From: Poecilobothrus nobilitatus
Lineage: Eukaryota > Arthropoda > Insecta > Diptera > Dolichopodidae
DNA: 64,000 nt
Assembly: GCA_947095535.1 (NCBI GenBank)
Contig: OX352772.1
Coordinates: 170,276,613 to 170,340,612, forward strand
Reading direction: 5' to 3'
The position numbers and the translations under genes were made by a program. Every line of letters starts with the position of its first letter. The stretch's first letter is position 1. Under the pieces are notes generated by a model. The model was not told the DNA's origin and made no database searches. It saw only the letters and a list, made by a program, of their open reading frames with translations. Of this stretch, positions 51,505-62,817 are shown in pieces.

Positions 51505-51995
51505 AAAGTAACAACATGTAAAATAATAAAAAGTAAAAGTAACAGTACGTCGATGCAACCGACTTATTTACACCTTACACCTAAAAAATTCAAATTACAT
51601 TAGAAATCCATAAGTTATTTTAATTAGGTATTTAATATAAGCTAAAAAAATAAATGCTTTTACAAACTTTGTACAAAATTTCAGATTGCTATATTTATTA
51701 AATTCGAAAATATGCTTGTTAGGTCTTGGGAGTTGTGTGGGAGATACCCGAATAACCACTCCAATTCATCTCAAACTATAGGGATATCGGGGATTCAGGA
51801 AAACACACCTTCGTAAAAATTTTAAGTTTCTACCTTTATTAATTTCGAAGATATGCGTTTTCGGTTTTGGGAGTTGTACGAGAAGTACCGGAATCCATGG
51901 TCCGATTTCGCCCATTTGCAGTCCCCGCCTTACTTTAGCCATTCTTAACCTACAGTATAAATTTCATCAAGATTGAATTATTATTTTGTAAGAAT
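51505..51995 (+). repeat. composite repeat unit A
   Basis: Opens with AAGTAAAAGTAACA and CGTCGATGCAACCGAC, then ACACCTTACACCTAAAAAAT. Contains two monomers of about 135-141 bp (TTTCGAAGATATGC, GGTTTTGGGAGTTGT, GGTACCGGAATCC type) and ends CATCAAGATTGAATTATTAT. The usual 3' part of the unit is lacking. Confidence 0.8.
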
Positions 51996-52060
51996 AATAA
52001 TAATAATAAATAATAATAATAATAATAATAAGAGTAACAATAATAATAATAAATAAAACA
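51990..52060. repeat. AAT microsatellite
   Basis: (AAT)n between units A and B. Confidence 0.88.
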
Positions 52061-53168
52061 AGTAAAAGTAACAACATGTAAAATAATGACAAGTAAAAGT
52101 AACAGTAAGTCGATGCAACCGAACTATTTAGACCCTACACCTAAAAAATTGAAATTAAATTAAAAATCCATAAGTTATTTTAATTAGGTATATTATATAA
52201 GCTAAAAAAATAAATGCTTTTACAAACTTTGTACAAAATTTCCGATTTCTATATTTTTTAAATTCGCAAATATGCTTGTTAGGTGTTGGGAAGTGTGTGA
52301 AGGCACGCGGACCACCATCGCAATTCATCTTAAATTTTGGAGACATCATCAGAACAGGTTGGAACACTCTTATATCAAATTTAAAGTTTCTATCTTTACT
52401 AATTTCGAAGATGTGCTTGTTCGGTTTTGGGAGTTGTATAGGAGGTACCCAAACAACCACTCCAATTCATCGCAAGTTTTAGGCAAATCAGGGATTCAGG
52501 AAACAGCACCCTCGCATAAAATTTGAAGTTTCTATATTTATTGATTTCGATGATATTTTTGTTCGGTTTTGCTAGTTGTGTGGGAGGTACCCAAAAAACT
52601 CCTGCAATTGGTCTAAAATTTTGGACAAATCAGGGATTCAGGAAACAACACCCTAGTACCAAATTTGAAGTTTCTATCTTTATTAATTTCGAATATATAC
52701 TTCTTCGGTTTCAGGGGTTTTGTAGGAGGTACCCGAACAACCATTTCAATTCATCTCAAACTGTACGGATACCAGGGATTCAGGAAAACACACCCTCGTA
52801 AAAAATTTTAAGTTTCTATCTTTAGTAATTTCGAAGAAATGCGTATTCGGTTTTGGGAATTGTATGGGAGGTACCGGAATCCATTTGCAGTGGAGTTGTA
52901 TGGGAAGTACCGCATTTCGCCCATTTGCAGTCCCCGCCTTACTTTAGCCATTGTTATCCTACAGTATAAATTTCATCAAGATTGAATTATTATTTTGTGA
53001 GTTATCGTGCGTACGGCGGACGAACGGGCGGACGGACATTGCTAAATCGACTCAGGAGGTGATCCTGATTCAGAATATATATACATGTCCTTATCGAACT
53101 CTCTTCCTTTTGGTGGTTACAAACACCATATCAAAGTTAATATACCCTTCACCTTGAGTGTAGGGTAT
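52060..53168 (+). repeat. composite repeat unit B, five monomers
   Basis: Same head as A (52060-52200). Five tandem monomers of about 141 bp start near 52240, 52377, 52518, 52661 and 52802. The tail contains GGACGAACGGGCGGACGGAC, AATATATATACATGTCC, TTTTGGTGGTTACAAACA and GAGTGTAGGGTATA. The outer ends TATACCCTACAC and GTGTAGGGTATA are inverse. Short open frames here are by-products of the repeats. Confidence 0.85.
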
Positions 53169-53379
<211 letters not shown>

Positions 53380-53380
<1 letters not shown>

Positions 53381-54020
53381 CAAGTAAAAGTAACAGTAAG
53401 TCGATTCAACTAACTTATTTATACCCTACACCTAAAAAATTCAAATTAAATTAAAAATCCATAAGTTATTTTAATTAGGTATTTAATATAAGCTAAAAAA
53501 ATAAATGCTTTTACAAACTTTGTACAAAATTTCAGATCTTGGAAAGTGTGTGAAGGCACACGGACCACTAACCTAATTTATCTCAAATTTTAGAGACATC
53601 ATCAGAACAGGGTGGAACACTCTCAAATTTCAAGTTTTTATATTTATTAATTTCGAAGATATGTTTTGGTCTTGCGAGATGTGTAGCAGATACCCGAACA
53701 ACCATTCCAATTTATTTCAAATTTTAGGCAAATCAGGGATTCTGTTTTGGGAGTAGTGTGGGAGGTACCGAACCCATTGTCCGATTTCGTCTATTTGCAA
53801 TACCCCCCTAACTTTTGCCATTTTTAACCTACAGTATAAATTTCATCAAGATAGCATCATTAGTTTGTGAATTATTGTGCGTACGGACGGACATCGTTAA
53901 ATCGACTCTGGAGGTGTTCCTGATTCATAATATATATACATGTCCATATCTATCTTTCTTTTTTTTGGTGGTTACAAACATCATACCAAAGTTAATATAC
54001 CCTATACTTTAAGTGTAAGG

Positions 54021-54021
<1 letters not shown>
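53380..54021 (+). repeat. composite repeat unit C
   Basis: Head as in A and B, about two shortened monomers, and a full tail ending TTTAAGTGTAAGGTATA. Confidence 0.82.
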
Positions 54022-54053
<32 letters not shown>

Positions 54054-54181
54054 TTTAATAATAATAATAATAATTTTAATAATAATAATAATAATTATAT
54101 AATAATAAAAATAACTCTCTGCCTTTTGGTGGTTACAAACATCATACCAAAGTTAATATACCCTATACTTTAAGTGTAGGG

Positions 54182-54212
<31 letters not shown>

Positions 54213-54385
54213 ATAATAATAATAATAATTTTAATAAAAATAATAATAATAATAATATAATAAAAATAATAATAATAAAAATATATAAAAAAAATAATAA
54301 TAATAATAATATTGATAACAGTAATAATAATAATAAAAAAAAAATAATAATAATAACAATAATAATAATAATAATAAAAACACAA
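54022..54385. repeat. AAT microsatellite with embedded unit tail
   Basis: (AAT)n with interspersed TTTT and AAAA interruptions on both sides of a 75-bp solitary tail (54112-54183, TTTTGGTGGTTACAAACATC to GTGTAGGGTATA). The RTE LINE starts at its right end. Confidence 0.88.
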
Positions 54386-57357
54386 TTAATATTGGCACTT
54401 TGAATGTCCATAGTTTATTTTAGTCTGGTGAACTAGCAAATACTATTCATGAGATGCAATGTTTAAAAATTGATACATTGGGTATCAGTGAATCTTGGTG
54501 GCCGAACTCGGGTGAATGTAAATTGAAAGGAGCTAAATTTTACTATTCAGGAAATAGCACATCAACCCACAGAAATGGCGTTGGCATAATTATTTCAGAA
54601 CACCTAATAAAGCATGTCATCGATTTTGTACAGTTTGCAGATAGAGATGTGCTTATTAAACTGGATACTAAACCTGTAGCTCTAAATACTATCCAGGTAT
54701 ATGCCCCAACTGCTGAAAAAACGAATGATGAGATAGAAGAATTTTATGACCAATTATCACATCTTCTGAAGTACACAAAACCAAATGATTTTAATCTAGT
54801 AATGAGCGACTTTAATGCCAAAATTGGTACCGGTAAAATAGATGGAACAGTTGGACCATTTGGTTTAGGAACTAGAAAAGGAAGAGGTGATCGACTTATT
54901 GAATTCTGTTAGGATAAACATTTTAAAATCACCAAATCATGGTTTTGCTTACCAAAGCGGAGGTTATATACTTGGAAATCTCCCCGAGACAGTACTGGTA
55001 ATATAATACGTAACCAAATTGATTTCATTTTAGTTAACAAACGTTTTAGCTCTTCAATGAAGCATATAAGCACTTATCATAGTGCAGATGTTGAGTCAGA
55101 CCACAACCTTCTCTTAGCTAAGATTAAACTTAAACTATCAAAAGCCGGAAGGACTAACACTCAATTTAAGATCGACGTAGAAAAGCTAAAAGACAATAAC
55201 ATCAAAAGGCAATTGACATTAGAAATCAACAATCATTTAATGAACGTTAGTCGGACAGAAGATGAGATATTATGGCATCGAACAAAACAAATTTTATTCA
55301 AAACATCCAAAAATATATTAGGAGAAAAGAAAAAGCCCCAAAGCAAAAGTGGATGACAGATGAAATCTTGAAAATGATGGATGAAAGAAGATCATTCAAA
55401 AATAAGAATATGGCAGAATATAAACGTATTTAAAGTAAAATTCGATCCAAAATAAGATTAGAAAAACTAAAATGGCTTAAAAATTAGTGTAACGAAATAG
55501 AAAACCTTCAACAGTCTTATGATGACTTCAACCTTCACAAAAAAATTAAAGAAGTATCAGGAGCATATAGGAAAACAAATTTCGCTTCACTACTCAATGA
55601 TAATGGTCAAATCATTTTGGATAACGAAGAAAGGAAAAAGGTATGGGAATATATAGAAAGCTTATTTTCAGACCCGACCAGGCCACTGAATACTAATGAA
55701 TCGTCAGTACAATTGTCAGGCCCCATCAAAACTAAAGACGAAATTTTAAAAGCATTGGAAAATGCAAAAATCAAAAAGACCACAATCTCCGATGAAGTAC
55801 CATCAGAAATAATTAAATTAATTGATGACCAAAACATAGATGTGTTGCACAACATCTTCAACAAAGTATATGATTTATATTTATTTATTATTACGAGCTT
55901 AAATCAATTAAGTTACAGTAAAAATACTTAATTTACTTTAAAGCTAAAATTAAACAAAAAATCAAATAACAACTAATTAATAATAATTAAATGAAAAAAA
56001 AAAAAAAAAAAGAAATTACAATTTATAATTAATTAAAATAAAAATCTAACTATAAATTACAACAAAATAAATTCAATTAGGAATCCTCAGGTCAAGGGTT
56101 ATTCAATAACTTCATTCACACAAATATAGATTTCTTTTAAGTGATTGCTTTGTTAGTAAGAGGTTAATATGAGGTTTATATATGTTACAAAGAGACATCA
56201 TCCTATTAATAGGTTCATGTTTCCCACAATTAGTTCTATGAAATGATACCGGTATTTTTCCTTCAGATTGGCTTTTATCGACATTTATCGCTCTACCAAA
56301 GAAAGTTAACGCTAAATCATGCAGTGACCATAGACTGATAAGTGTAATGAGTCATGCACTCAAAATCTTTCTTAAAGTGAATGTGGAGCTCAAAAGGTGA
56401 AATACATATGGGAAAGACACAATTTGGGTGTAAGGGAGGAACAGGCACAAGAGAAGCTCTCTTTTGTGTTCAAGTACCCGTACAAAATTGTTGTGATGTC
56501 AAGAAAGATGTTTTCCTATGTTTTCTTCACTATGAGAAAGCGTTTGATAAAGTCCAACATCATAAACTTATGGAAATATTAAGCACGATAGATATTGATG
56601 ATAAAACTATTAGATGCATTGAAAATTTGTACTGGCACCAGACAGCCAACATAAAAACATCAGATGGGCTAACCGAAAACATTTTAATCAAGAGTGGAGT
56701 TCGACAGGGTTGTATCCTATCACCTCTGCTTTTCAATTTGTATACAGAGAAGATCTTCCAATAAGCATTAGAATCAGTTGAAATAGGAATGAAAGTAAAC
56801 GGTACCTACCTTAATAACATCAAATATGCTGATGACACAACCCTTTTGACAGATAATTTAAGTGATTTACAACATTTAATAGATAAAGTTAATCATAATA
56901 GCATAAACCTTGGTCTAAAAATCAAGGCGATAAAAACTAAGTTCATGATCATAAGTAGATGTAAAACACCATATGCCACAGCTATAGTTACAGTCGACCA
57001 TCTTCCAATAGAACGTGTTTCTAGCTACAAGTATCTTGGGTGTTGGCTAAATGAGCAGTGGACATGTGAACAAGAAATAAGATGTCGTATTGAATTAGCG
57101 AGAGGTGCATTTATTAAGTACAAAAAAGTTTTTTGCTGCAGAGATCTGAATTTAGATCTTCGTTACGTTTTTTGAAATGCTATGTATGGTCGGTTCTATT
57201 ATATGGAGTAGATACTTGGACCTTGACAACCACCCATATGAATAAACTCGAAGCCTTTTAAATGCGGCTCTATAGAAGAATACAAAAAATTTCATGGGTA
57301 GATCGTGTCACAAATATTGAAGTTCTCCGAAAAATAAATAAAGGCCGAGAACTTCTT
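54382..57357 (+). mobile_element. RTE-clade LINE, degenerate
   Basis: Endonuclease and reverse transcriptase of the RTE/BovB type in one frame order, without ORF1. It abuts an AAT microsatellite on the 5' side and stops at GRELLT near 57357, where an unrelated gene starts. A 368-bp insertion splits it at 55875-56242. Part of it (54819-56001) recurs exactly at 62818-64000. Confidence 0.88.
54382..57357 (+). pseudogene. RTE-type endonuclease and reverse transcriptase, broken
   Basis: The endonuclease begins near INIGTLNVHSLF, with LGISESWWPNSGECK, GVGIIISE, IQVYAPTAEK, LVMSDFNAKIGTG, IDFILVNKRF and ESDHNLLLAKI; an in-frame TAG lies at 54910. After stops at 55354, 55433 and 55486, the RT lead-in (LFSDPTRPLN, DEVPSEIIK) runs to the insertion. 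RT motifs resume: GIFPSDWLLSTFIALPKK, SDHRLISVMSHALKIF, GTREALFCVQV, HYEKAFDKVQHHKL, SGVRQGCILSPLLFNLY (stop at 56762) and NIKYADDTTLLTDN with an intact catalytic pair. The thumb follows to about 57175, then another frame to 57357. At least eight lesions; inactive. Confidence 0.88.
55875..56242 (-). mobile_element. 368-bp retroposon-like insertion in the LINE
   Basis: Flanked by ATGAT on both sides (55870-55874 and 56243-56247). Removing it restores the RT reading frame across KVYD and TGIF. The left edge reads TTATATTTATTTATTATT, which on the minus strand is a (TAAA)-like tail, so it is probably a SINE-like or LINE-derived insert on the minus strand. Contains an 18-base A-run near 55994. No ORF. 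Confidence 0.75.
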
Positions 57358-57363
57358 ACTTAA

Positions 57364-59118
57364 GATTTGAATACAAATCTTATTCGAGAATTACCATCGA
57401 ATTATAGCAGTTGTAAGTTTACATTATAATTAAAAATAATATAATTTGAATTACAATATATTTGATACTGAACTTATTTATTATTAGCGGGTACTGACCA
57501 GTCAACACCAAAAAGCAGGAAAAGAAAAAAGCAGCCACAATTATGGAAGCAAAATATTAGGAAGCGTTTAAGGGAACAAGGAATGTCTTTTGTGGATAGA
57601 AATGGAAAAGAAAGATCGCCTAAAAAAATAGGCCCAACATGTAAAAGAACTTGTTTCCATCAGTCCACAGAATTTATTTCCGTTGAAGAAAGAGAAATTA
57701 TACATAAAAGTTTTTGGAAGCTTGACTATAAAATAAAATATGCTTTTTATAGCACCTATGTAAAACGGACACAGATAAAAAGGCGAAGAAGTTCAATAAA
57801 TAATATTTTGGAATTGAAGAAAAAAAATTCTTATAATTATTACTTTAAAATAAACAATAGAACTTTACATGTGTGCAAAAAATACTTTTTCAATACTTTG
57901 GGGATAACGAATAGAACAATTTATTATTATTTTGACAAAATAGATGTTTGCGAAAAACCAAAAAAAAAAGTGGGCAGAAGAGGAATTCCAGAGGAAAAAC
58001 TTAAAGAAGTAATGGATCATATAAAAAGTTTTCCTACTGTTGAAACACATTATTGTCGCTCAACATCAACATGAAAATATTTGGAAAGTACCTTAAATGT
58101 ACCAAAAATGTATTCATTATATAAAATACAAACGAAGGAACCAGTAACCTTATGCCAATATAGACAAATTTTCAATTATCGATTCAATTTGTCCTTTCAT
58201 GTTCCCAAAAAGGACCTCTGCGATAAATGTTCATTGTTTAAAGCAAAAAACGGTAAACATACTGAAGCAGAAAAAGATATATTTGATAAACATCTAAATG
58301 AAAAAAGATGCACGAAAGCAGAACGTGACGTTGATCGTCAGAATATCGATATGAATACAGCCATAATTTGGTAACGACGTATCACGACGTATCAAATTTT
58401 TATTACACTCGTAAATTAAACATATATAATTTGACTGGAACTCTTATAAAATCAAATAAAGATAAGATAACCTATTGCGCCATCTGGAATGAAAGTTGCT
58501 GCGGTAGATCTGGATCTGGAATAGCTAGTGCCCTAATTAAAATATTAAACAAAATTGTAATAGACTACCCAGAAATTCAAAAGTTTATATTATGGAGCGA
58601 CTCTTGCGTACCGCAAAATTAAAATAAAATTACTTCTAAAGTGTTACTACAGTTTTTGTATAATAATACATCAATTGAACAAATCGTGCAAAAATTTTGC
58701 GAACCTGGTCATTCTTCTATTCAGGAAGTTGATTGTGTGAATAACACAATCGAAAGATATTTAAGAAATGTGGAAATCCCCAGTCAAGTTACTTTAATAA
58801 GGTTATTATTAAATATGAAAATTGAAAATACTACTTTAAAAATTTTGCAAATGAATAAAAATGATTTTAAAAATTACTCCAAAAAAGCTGATACGTTTTG
58901 TTATCAACAGATACCATTTATAAAAATTAAGTCCTTGCAATATAAAAAAAATAATTTGTTTCAAATTTGCCTCATTTGAGCAAACTATGTACTCTGAAAT
59001 TAATCTTAAAGCTGAAAAACGACATAACTTTAACACGAATAGAATATTTGAACAAAATTTATACACTTCACCAAAAACACTAGTAGATTCAAATAAGAAA
59101 AAGATTTACTTACTATAA
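57364..59118 (+). pseudogene. transposase-like gene, RNase H-type, family not recognised
   Basis: Exon 1 lacks a start (DLNTNLIRELPSNYSS). After a probable intron, GTDQSTPKSRKRKKQPQLWK with KRLREQG opens a basic region; then CKRTCFHQ and a Cys-rich, HTH-like stretch (KKYFFNTLGITNRTIYYYFD). A stop at 58072 precedes KYLESTLNVPKMYSLY, then DLCDKCSLFKAK. A shift at 58375 removes the segment where the first catalytic Asp would be expected. YCAIWNESCCGRSGSGIASA, FILWSDSCVPQN (stop at 58621), CEPGHSSIQEVDCVNN and a C-terminal tail follow. Proteins of this plan are common in insects as repeated unannotated genes. A DDE-type transposase is inferred, not shown. Confidence 0.6.
57413..57487 (+). other. 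candidate intron in transposase-like gene
   Basis: GTAAGTTT at 57413 and TTATTATTAG ending at 57487. Removal of 75 bp joins SNYSS to GTDQST in one frame through a split Ser codon. Confidence 0.6.
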
Positions 59119-59751
59119 TTCCCTATCTATCTGCCGATGAAGATAAAGCGTTTTCTAATGCAATACTTAATATAAATCTATAAATTTAGTGCTATATTAT
59201 AATAATAGTATATAATCTTATTTTTGTTCTTTTAAGAAAAAAATATGTTGAATTAATTTTATTTTGTTGAATTTTTTTTTTATTTTAAGAAAAAAATATG
59301 TTAAATTAGTTTTATTTTGTTGAATTTCATTTTTACTTTCCTTTTTAATTTCAATTATTCAATAATATACTTTATATACATCATTTGTGTTTTATTTTAT
59401 ACTTTTAGAAATGACATACTAGATATTTTGTCACAATTCACATTTTGTAAACATTTGTAGTATGTACTGCAAGAATTGTTGTATGTTATACTAAAACAAC
59501 ACGTCATGTGTAAAAAGTTGACTTTTACAACAATTGGTTACTGACGGAATTAGGCAATATTTTCCACAATATTTGCTGAATTTAAGTCAAATTTCACTAT
59601 TTTTATCTTAAGCTTTAGTAAAAGCTCTGTACAATTTTTTACAAAATTCTATGGAACAGTTTTGAAGAATCATATTGATATTTAACTTTAAATGTTAATT
59701 TTCAAAAAGTGGAGTTTGCTACATACAACAAATGTTTATTCACGCGACGAA
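59119..59751. other. A+T-rich spacer with short tandem repeat
   Basis: No gene seen. A unit of about 50 bp (AAGAAAAAAATATGTT, then TTTTATTTTGTTGAATTT) is repeated twice at 59236-59333. TACAACAATTGGTTACTGACG near 59536 and CATACAACAAATG near 59724 may be element ends but are not paired convincingly. Confidence 0.5.
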
Positions 59752-59769
59752 ATGTTGTATTATTCATTT

Positions 59770-59960
59770 TATAAAATTTCCATTTATCCCTGATAGTATC
59801 TACTGCACCAAGAAGTGTAGGTATAAATCCACCACTTTGAATAATAATTTTTCTTTTGCTATTTATAGATTTTTAACGGCAAATTAGTGATCTTAATTCC
59901 TTTATTAATTTATAATCACTTTCTGGAATTTTAGTTTAGAGATTTTTAATAGGTGCAATA
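59770..59960 (-). pseudogene. GGFL protein fragment (P4)
   Basis: Short and damaged. The C-terminal GGFIPTLLGAV-like part is recognisable near 59790-59850. Most of the basic helix is deleted between about 59890 and 59920. Confidence 0.65.
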
Positions 59961-60652
59961 TATGTCGATTGGTCTTCAAACGTTTCACATTTCTCCCCAA
60001 ATTGTTCTAATTAATCTTTCATACAATAACACTAACCTTTTACAAATATATCATTTCTCAGTCGAAATATATCATTAACGTCTTGAGTAAGATTTATTAA
60101 TATATAGCCATATGGGACTGACGTCACATCATTATATACTTTTTCAAATGCTTTGATTTGATTGGGATATATTTATCAGCGAGCTAGAGGTAATATCTGC
60201 GATTATTTCTTGGATTTTTGAAAAGTACTAAATATTTACAGTTAAGTGAAATATCTCTTGAAAATTTACCCTGGTGAAAAACATTTTGAGTTACAAATAT
60301 TACAGATAAATTTCTATGATGCGATCGTCTAGTAAATAAATCACATACATATTTATCATGAGAATTTAACATCATATCATGGATAATAATTAACAAAGGT
60401 TTTTGATTATCATTAAAATCTGGAATAGTCTTACTATAGTCCACAACTTTGATATATTTTAGAACGGCATTTTTGTTTGGATTACACCAAATAATTCTAT
60501 TAATATGCGGTCTATTTTTTTAGTATATTAGTATATTTAGTTTATTTTAGTATATTTTCTTCTTTTATATTTTATTAAATTATGAATAAATGTGGGTTTA
60601 CCACAGCAGGATGGCCCCGCCATGATCATTGTAAATGGGTCAAACAGCATAG
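59950..60652 (-). pseudogene. atp: packaging ATPase fragment (P4)
   Basis: Starts near 60650. Walker A AGPSCCGKPTF has Pro in place of the Thr after GK. An inserted TTTAGTATATT-type repeat at about 60515-60560 disrupts the next segment. Walker B reads PLLIIIHDMM: the first Asp of the IDD pair is His. The downstream end ETFEDQSTYIAPIKNL shows the natural ATPase terminus, which in P1 is obscured by a shift. Confidence 0.85.
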
Positions 60653-60765
60653 TTGAATTAGTTCAAACTATCGTTGTTAACCTATATTTGTATGGACAGC
60701 TCATTTTCCGAATGAATATAAATGTAAATTTAGTTCTTCTAAGGAACATTCTTCCATAAACCTTC

Positions 60766-61248
60766 GACTTGGTTAAACAAGTTCTAATAGTTGACCTACA
60801 ATTTTTACAAGGAAATGAAAAGCAATATTTCCTAAAAGAGTTAGCTATACTTGAAGAAGGAAGTTTAATTCAACTTTGTATTACTTCAAAGCACAGTATC
60901 CCGCAGAAAAACTTGGTCAGGACATGAAATATAATAACCAGTATTGCGAAAATAAAATCAATGGACTTAAATGGAATAACGGGTTAGTTGAATATTTAGA
61001 TGTAAAATGTATATTAAACATTCTTTAGAGTGAGCTGAAAACATTTATGTCACAAAAAAACTTTTATTTCAAAAGTACATTGACAGTGTTAAAATAGAAT
61101 ATCTAAGCAGAAACTTGCCGTCATTACAAAATATTGATAACTTTAAATCCAATTGTCCTTTACATTTATCAAACATCAATTTCGAATGTGCTGTTAAGAA
61201 TTGTTATAATGTGTATATGTATCTTTTAAAGGAAAATATTATAAATTA
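60766..61248 (+). pseudogene. VDLQF-family protein (P4)
   Basis: Matches P1 24986-25489 over most of its length (LIVDLQFLQGNEKQYFLKEL, NNQYCENKINGLKWNNG, VKNCYNVYMYLLKEN). The ATG is changed to TTG, there is a frameshift near 60870 and a deletion near 61030-61060. Confidence 0.8.
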
Positions 61249-61279
61249 AGACTTTCAATTTCATTATGAATTGCACGAT

Positions 61280-61442
61280 ATGAATTTAAATAACAAAACT
61301 AGAAAATGTCACTTTAACATTAAAGGAGAAATTCACGTTATGCATGTATTGAACTATGCCTACAGATCAGCACGGAAAGATCATTGGGAAGAATACGCAA
61401 GTGATAGAAGTAGATTTCAAAGACGTATAGAAAAGTTGGTCT
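61280..61442 (+). pseudogene. small basic Polinton protein, truncated (P4)
   Basis: MNLNNKTRKCHFNIKGEIHV, then NYAYRSARKDHWEEYASDRS and RFQRRIEKL. After that the frame leaves the P1 sequence and runs through unrelated AT-rich DNA to 61522. Confidence 0.75.
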
Positions 61443-61600
61443 TTATTTTTTATTATTGTGTTTACTATAAATACCAAAAGCAATTAACTTGTCTTTGTTT
61501 TTTTACGTACCTTACAACATAAAACGAAGCGTAATATCAACTATAAAGTAAGTGAAAGATTTCCGGTTATTTTCTCAATGTTCTTATAGACTAGAAAATG

Positions 61601-61865
61601 GGGTTTCGGTAGCCTAGTGGGTAGGTGCGTGGCGTATTAACCGAAGGAGTGTGGGTTCGATCCCTGCACAGGTCGTAAGTGTTTTTCTTTAAATAACCCC
61701 CTTTACGACCAAATAGAATGTAAATATATAGTATATAATATAAACCAAACAAATAATATTAGTATATAATTTAATAATAGTATAAAAACCTATAATGGCC
61801 TTGGTAGCCGATGGTTCAATAATATTGCATTACATTTATGTATGTAATATTAATATAAATAAATA
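61601..61865 (+). repeat. SINE with tRNA-Asn-like head
   Basis: A-box TAGCCTAGTGG (61610-61620) and B-box GGTTCGATCCC (61654-61664) at tRNA spacing. The segment between them, GGCGTATTAACCGAAGG, is close to the anticodon arm of tRNA-Asn with ATT in the anticodon place. No CCA or matching acceptor stem is clear. A non-tRNA body follows (AATAACCCCCTTTACGACC) and an AATATAAATAAATAG end near 61865. Box A and B would serve Pol III. Confidence 0.72.
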
Positions 61866-62817
61866 GACTAGAAAAAAAGAAATCTTACATAACAGACGCA
61901 CCTATCATTCAATAATTTTTTTCTTTTTTTTTGTTCTTATTTTAATTTTTTTTTTAGCATTTGCATTCATAAGTTTTTAAATTGTTTGAAAGAGTCAAAC
62001 TAGTTAAACAGAAATTAAAAGAATGCAAAATATTTTTAAAGTACATGTGTAGTGTGTACATACTTAATAACATAAGTCTTAATTGTTCAAGGTATTAGAA
62101 CAATTTACAACAAAATATAGTACAATGAGAAACAACACATATTCGAAAAATAACATATTTTTCTTATTTTTATTTTTGCAACTTTAAAACTATAATAACA
62201 ACTTGTAATAATTAAATTTCTTTTAATAAAACAAAACTAAAAATGAGCTACACTTTATACTTCTTGTTTACGTTTTTATTTTATTATTTTTCATCTTGAT
62301 ATTCAAAAGTATCTATGAATATTTTTATGCAATAATAAAATCAAGTTTTTTTTCGATTATTTTATATCTATTTTTACTTACATATGTTATATTTATATTA
62401 TGAGAAGAAAAAATAAAAAATTGATTTGACATGAAACAAAATTATTTTCCAACTATTTGTATGATATCCTATTACAAAGTACCAAAAAATTTATTGAAAA
62501 AATCTAAATATGCTAAAATAAACGTCTCATGGAAGCATTATTTCTAAAGCAAACTTCCATATTTGATTCAACTCTTAAGATAATTAGCAACTGCATAAAA
62601 ATCAGCAATATTTAGCTATGAGAAAACATCTTTCCTCTTTTCAAGATGATATAAATAGAACAAAACAAACGCAAGCTTTATTTGAAAAATTTAACTCGGT
62701 TGCCTTAGTAGTGACATTGGATTTAAGCAGTATGCGACACATACAACAATAGATTCTTTCTGTCATAACCGACACACGTTATGGACGAATTAATATACTA
62801 TTGGTACCGGTAAAATA
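61866..62817. other. A+T-rich non-coding
   Basis: No gene or clear repeat. It ends with TTGGTACCGGTAAAATA at 62800-62816, a short duplicate of the sequence a few bases to the right, at the edge of the LINE copy. Confidence 0.5.

Larger units (their letters stand above)
59752..61442. mobile_element. Polinton fragment P4
   Basis: Collinear with P1 23890-25690: GGFL (-), ATPase (-), VDLQF (+), small basic gene (+). Close in sequence to P1, less so to P3, so it belongs to the P1 subfamily. No TIRs; both ends are abrupt (in GGFL on the left, inside the small gene at 61442 on the right). Probably a fragment left by deletion or rearrangement. Confidence 0.85.

Noticed and set aside
51361..51517. 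Ile/Leu-rich possible membrane protein on the minus strand
   Set aside because: The hydrophobic run is translated AAT/TAA microsatellite next to the LINE 5' end.
55607..55864. Minus-strand hydrophobic frame inside the LINE (also at 63606-63863)
   Set aside because: Antisense of the conserved RT lead-in; no independent support.
61603..61676. Functional tRNA-Asn gene
   Set aside because: The acceptor arm does not pair convincingly, the anticodon position reads ATT, and a SINE-like body and tail follow.
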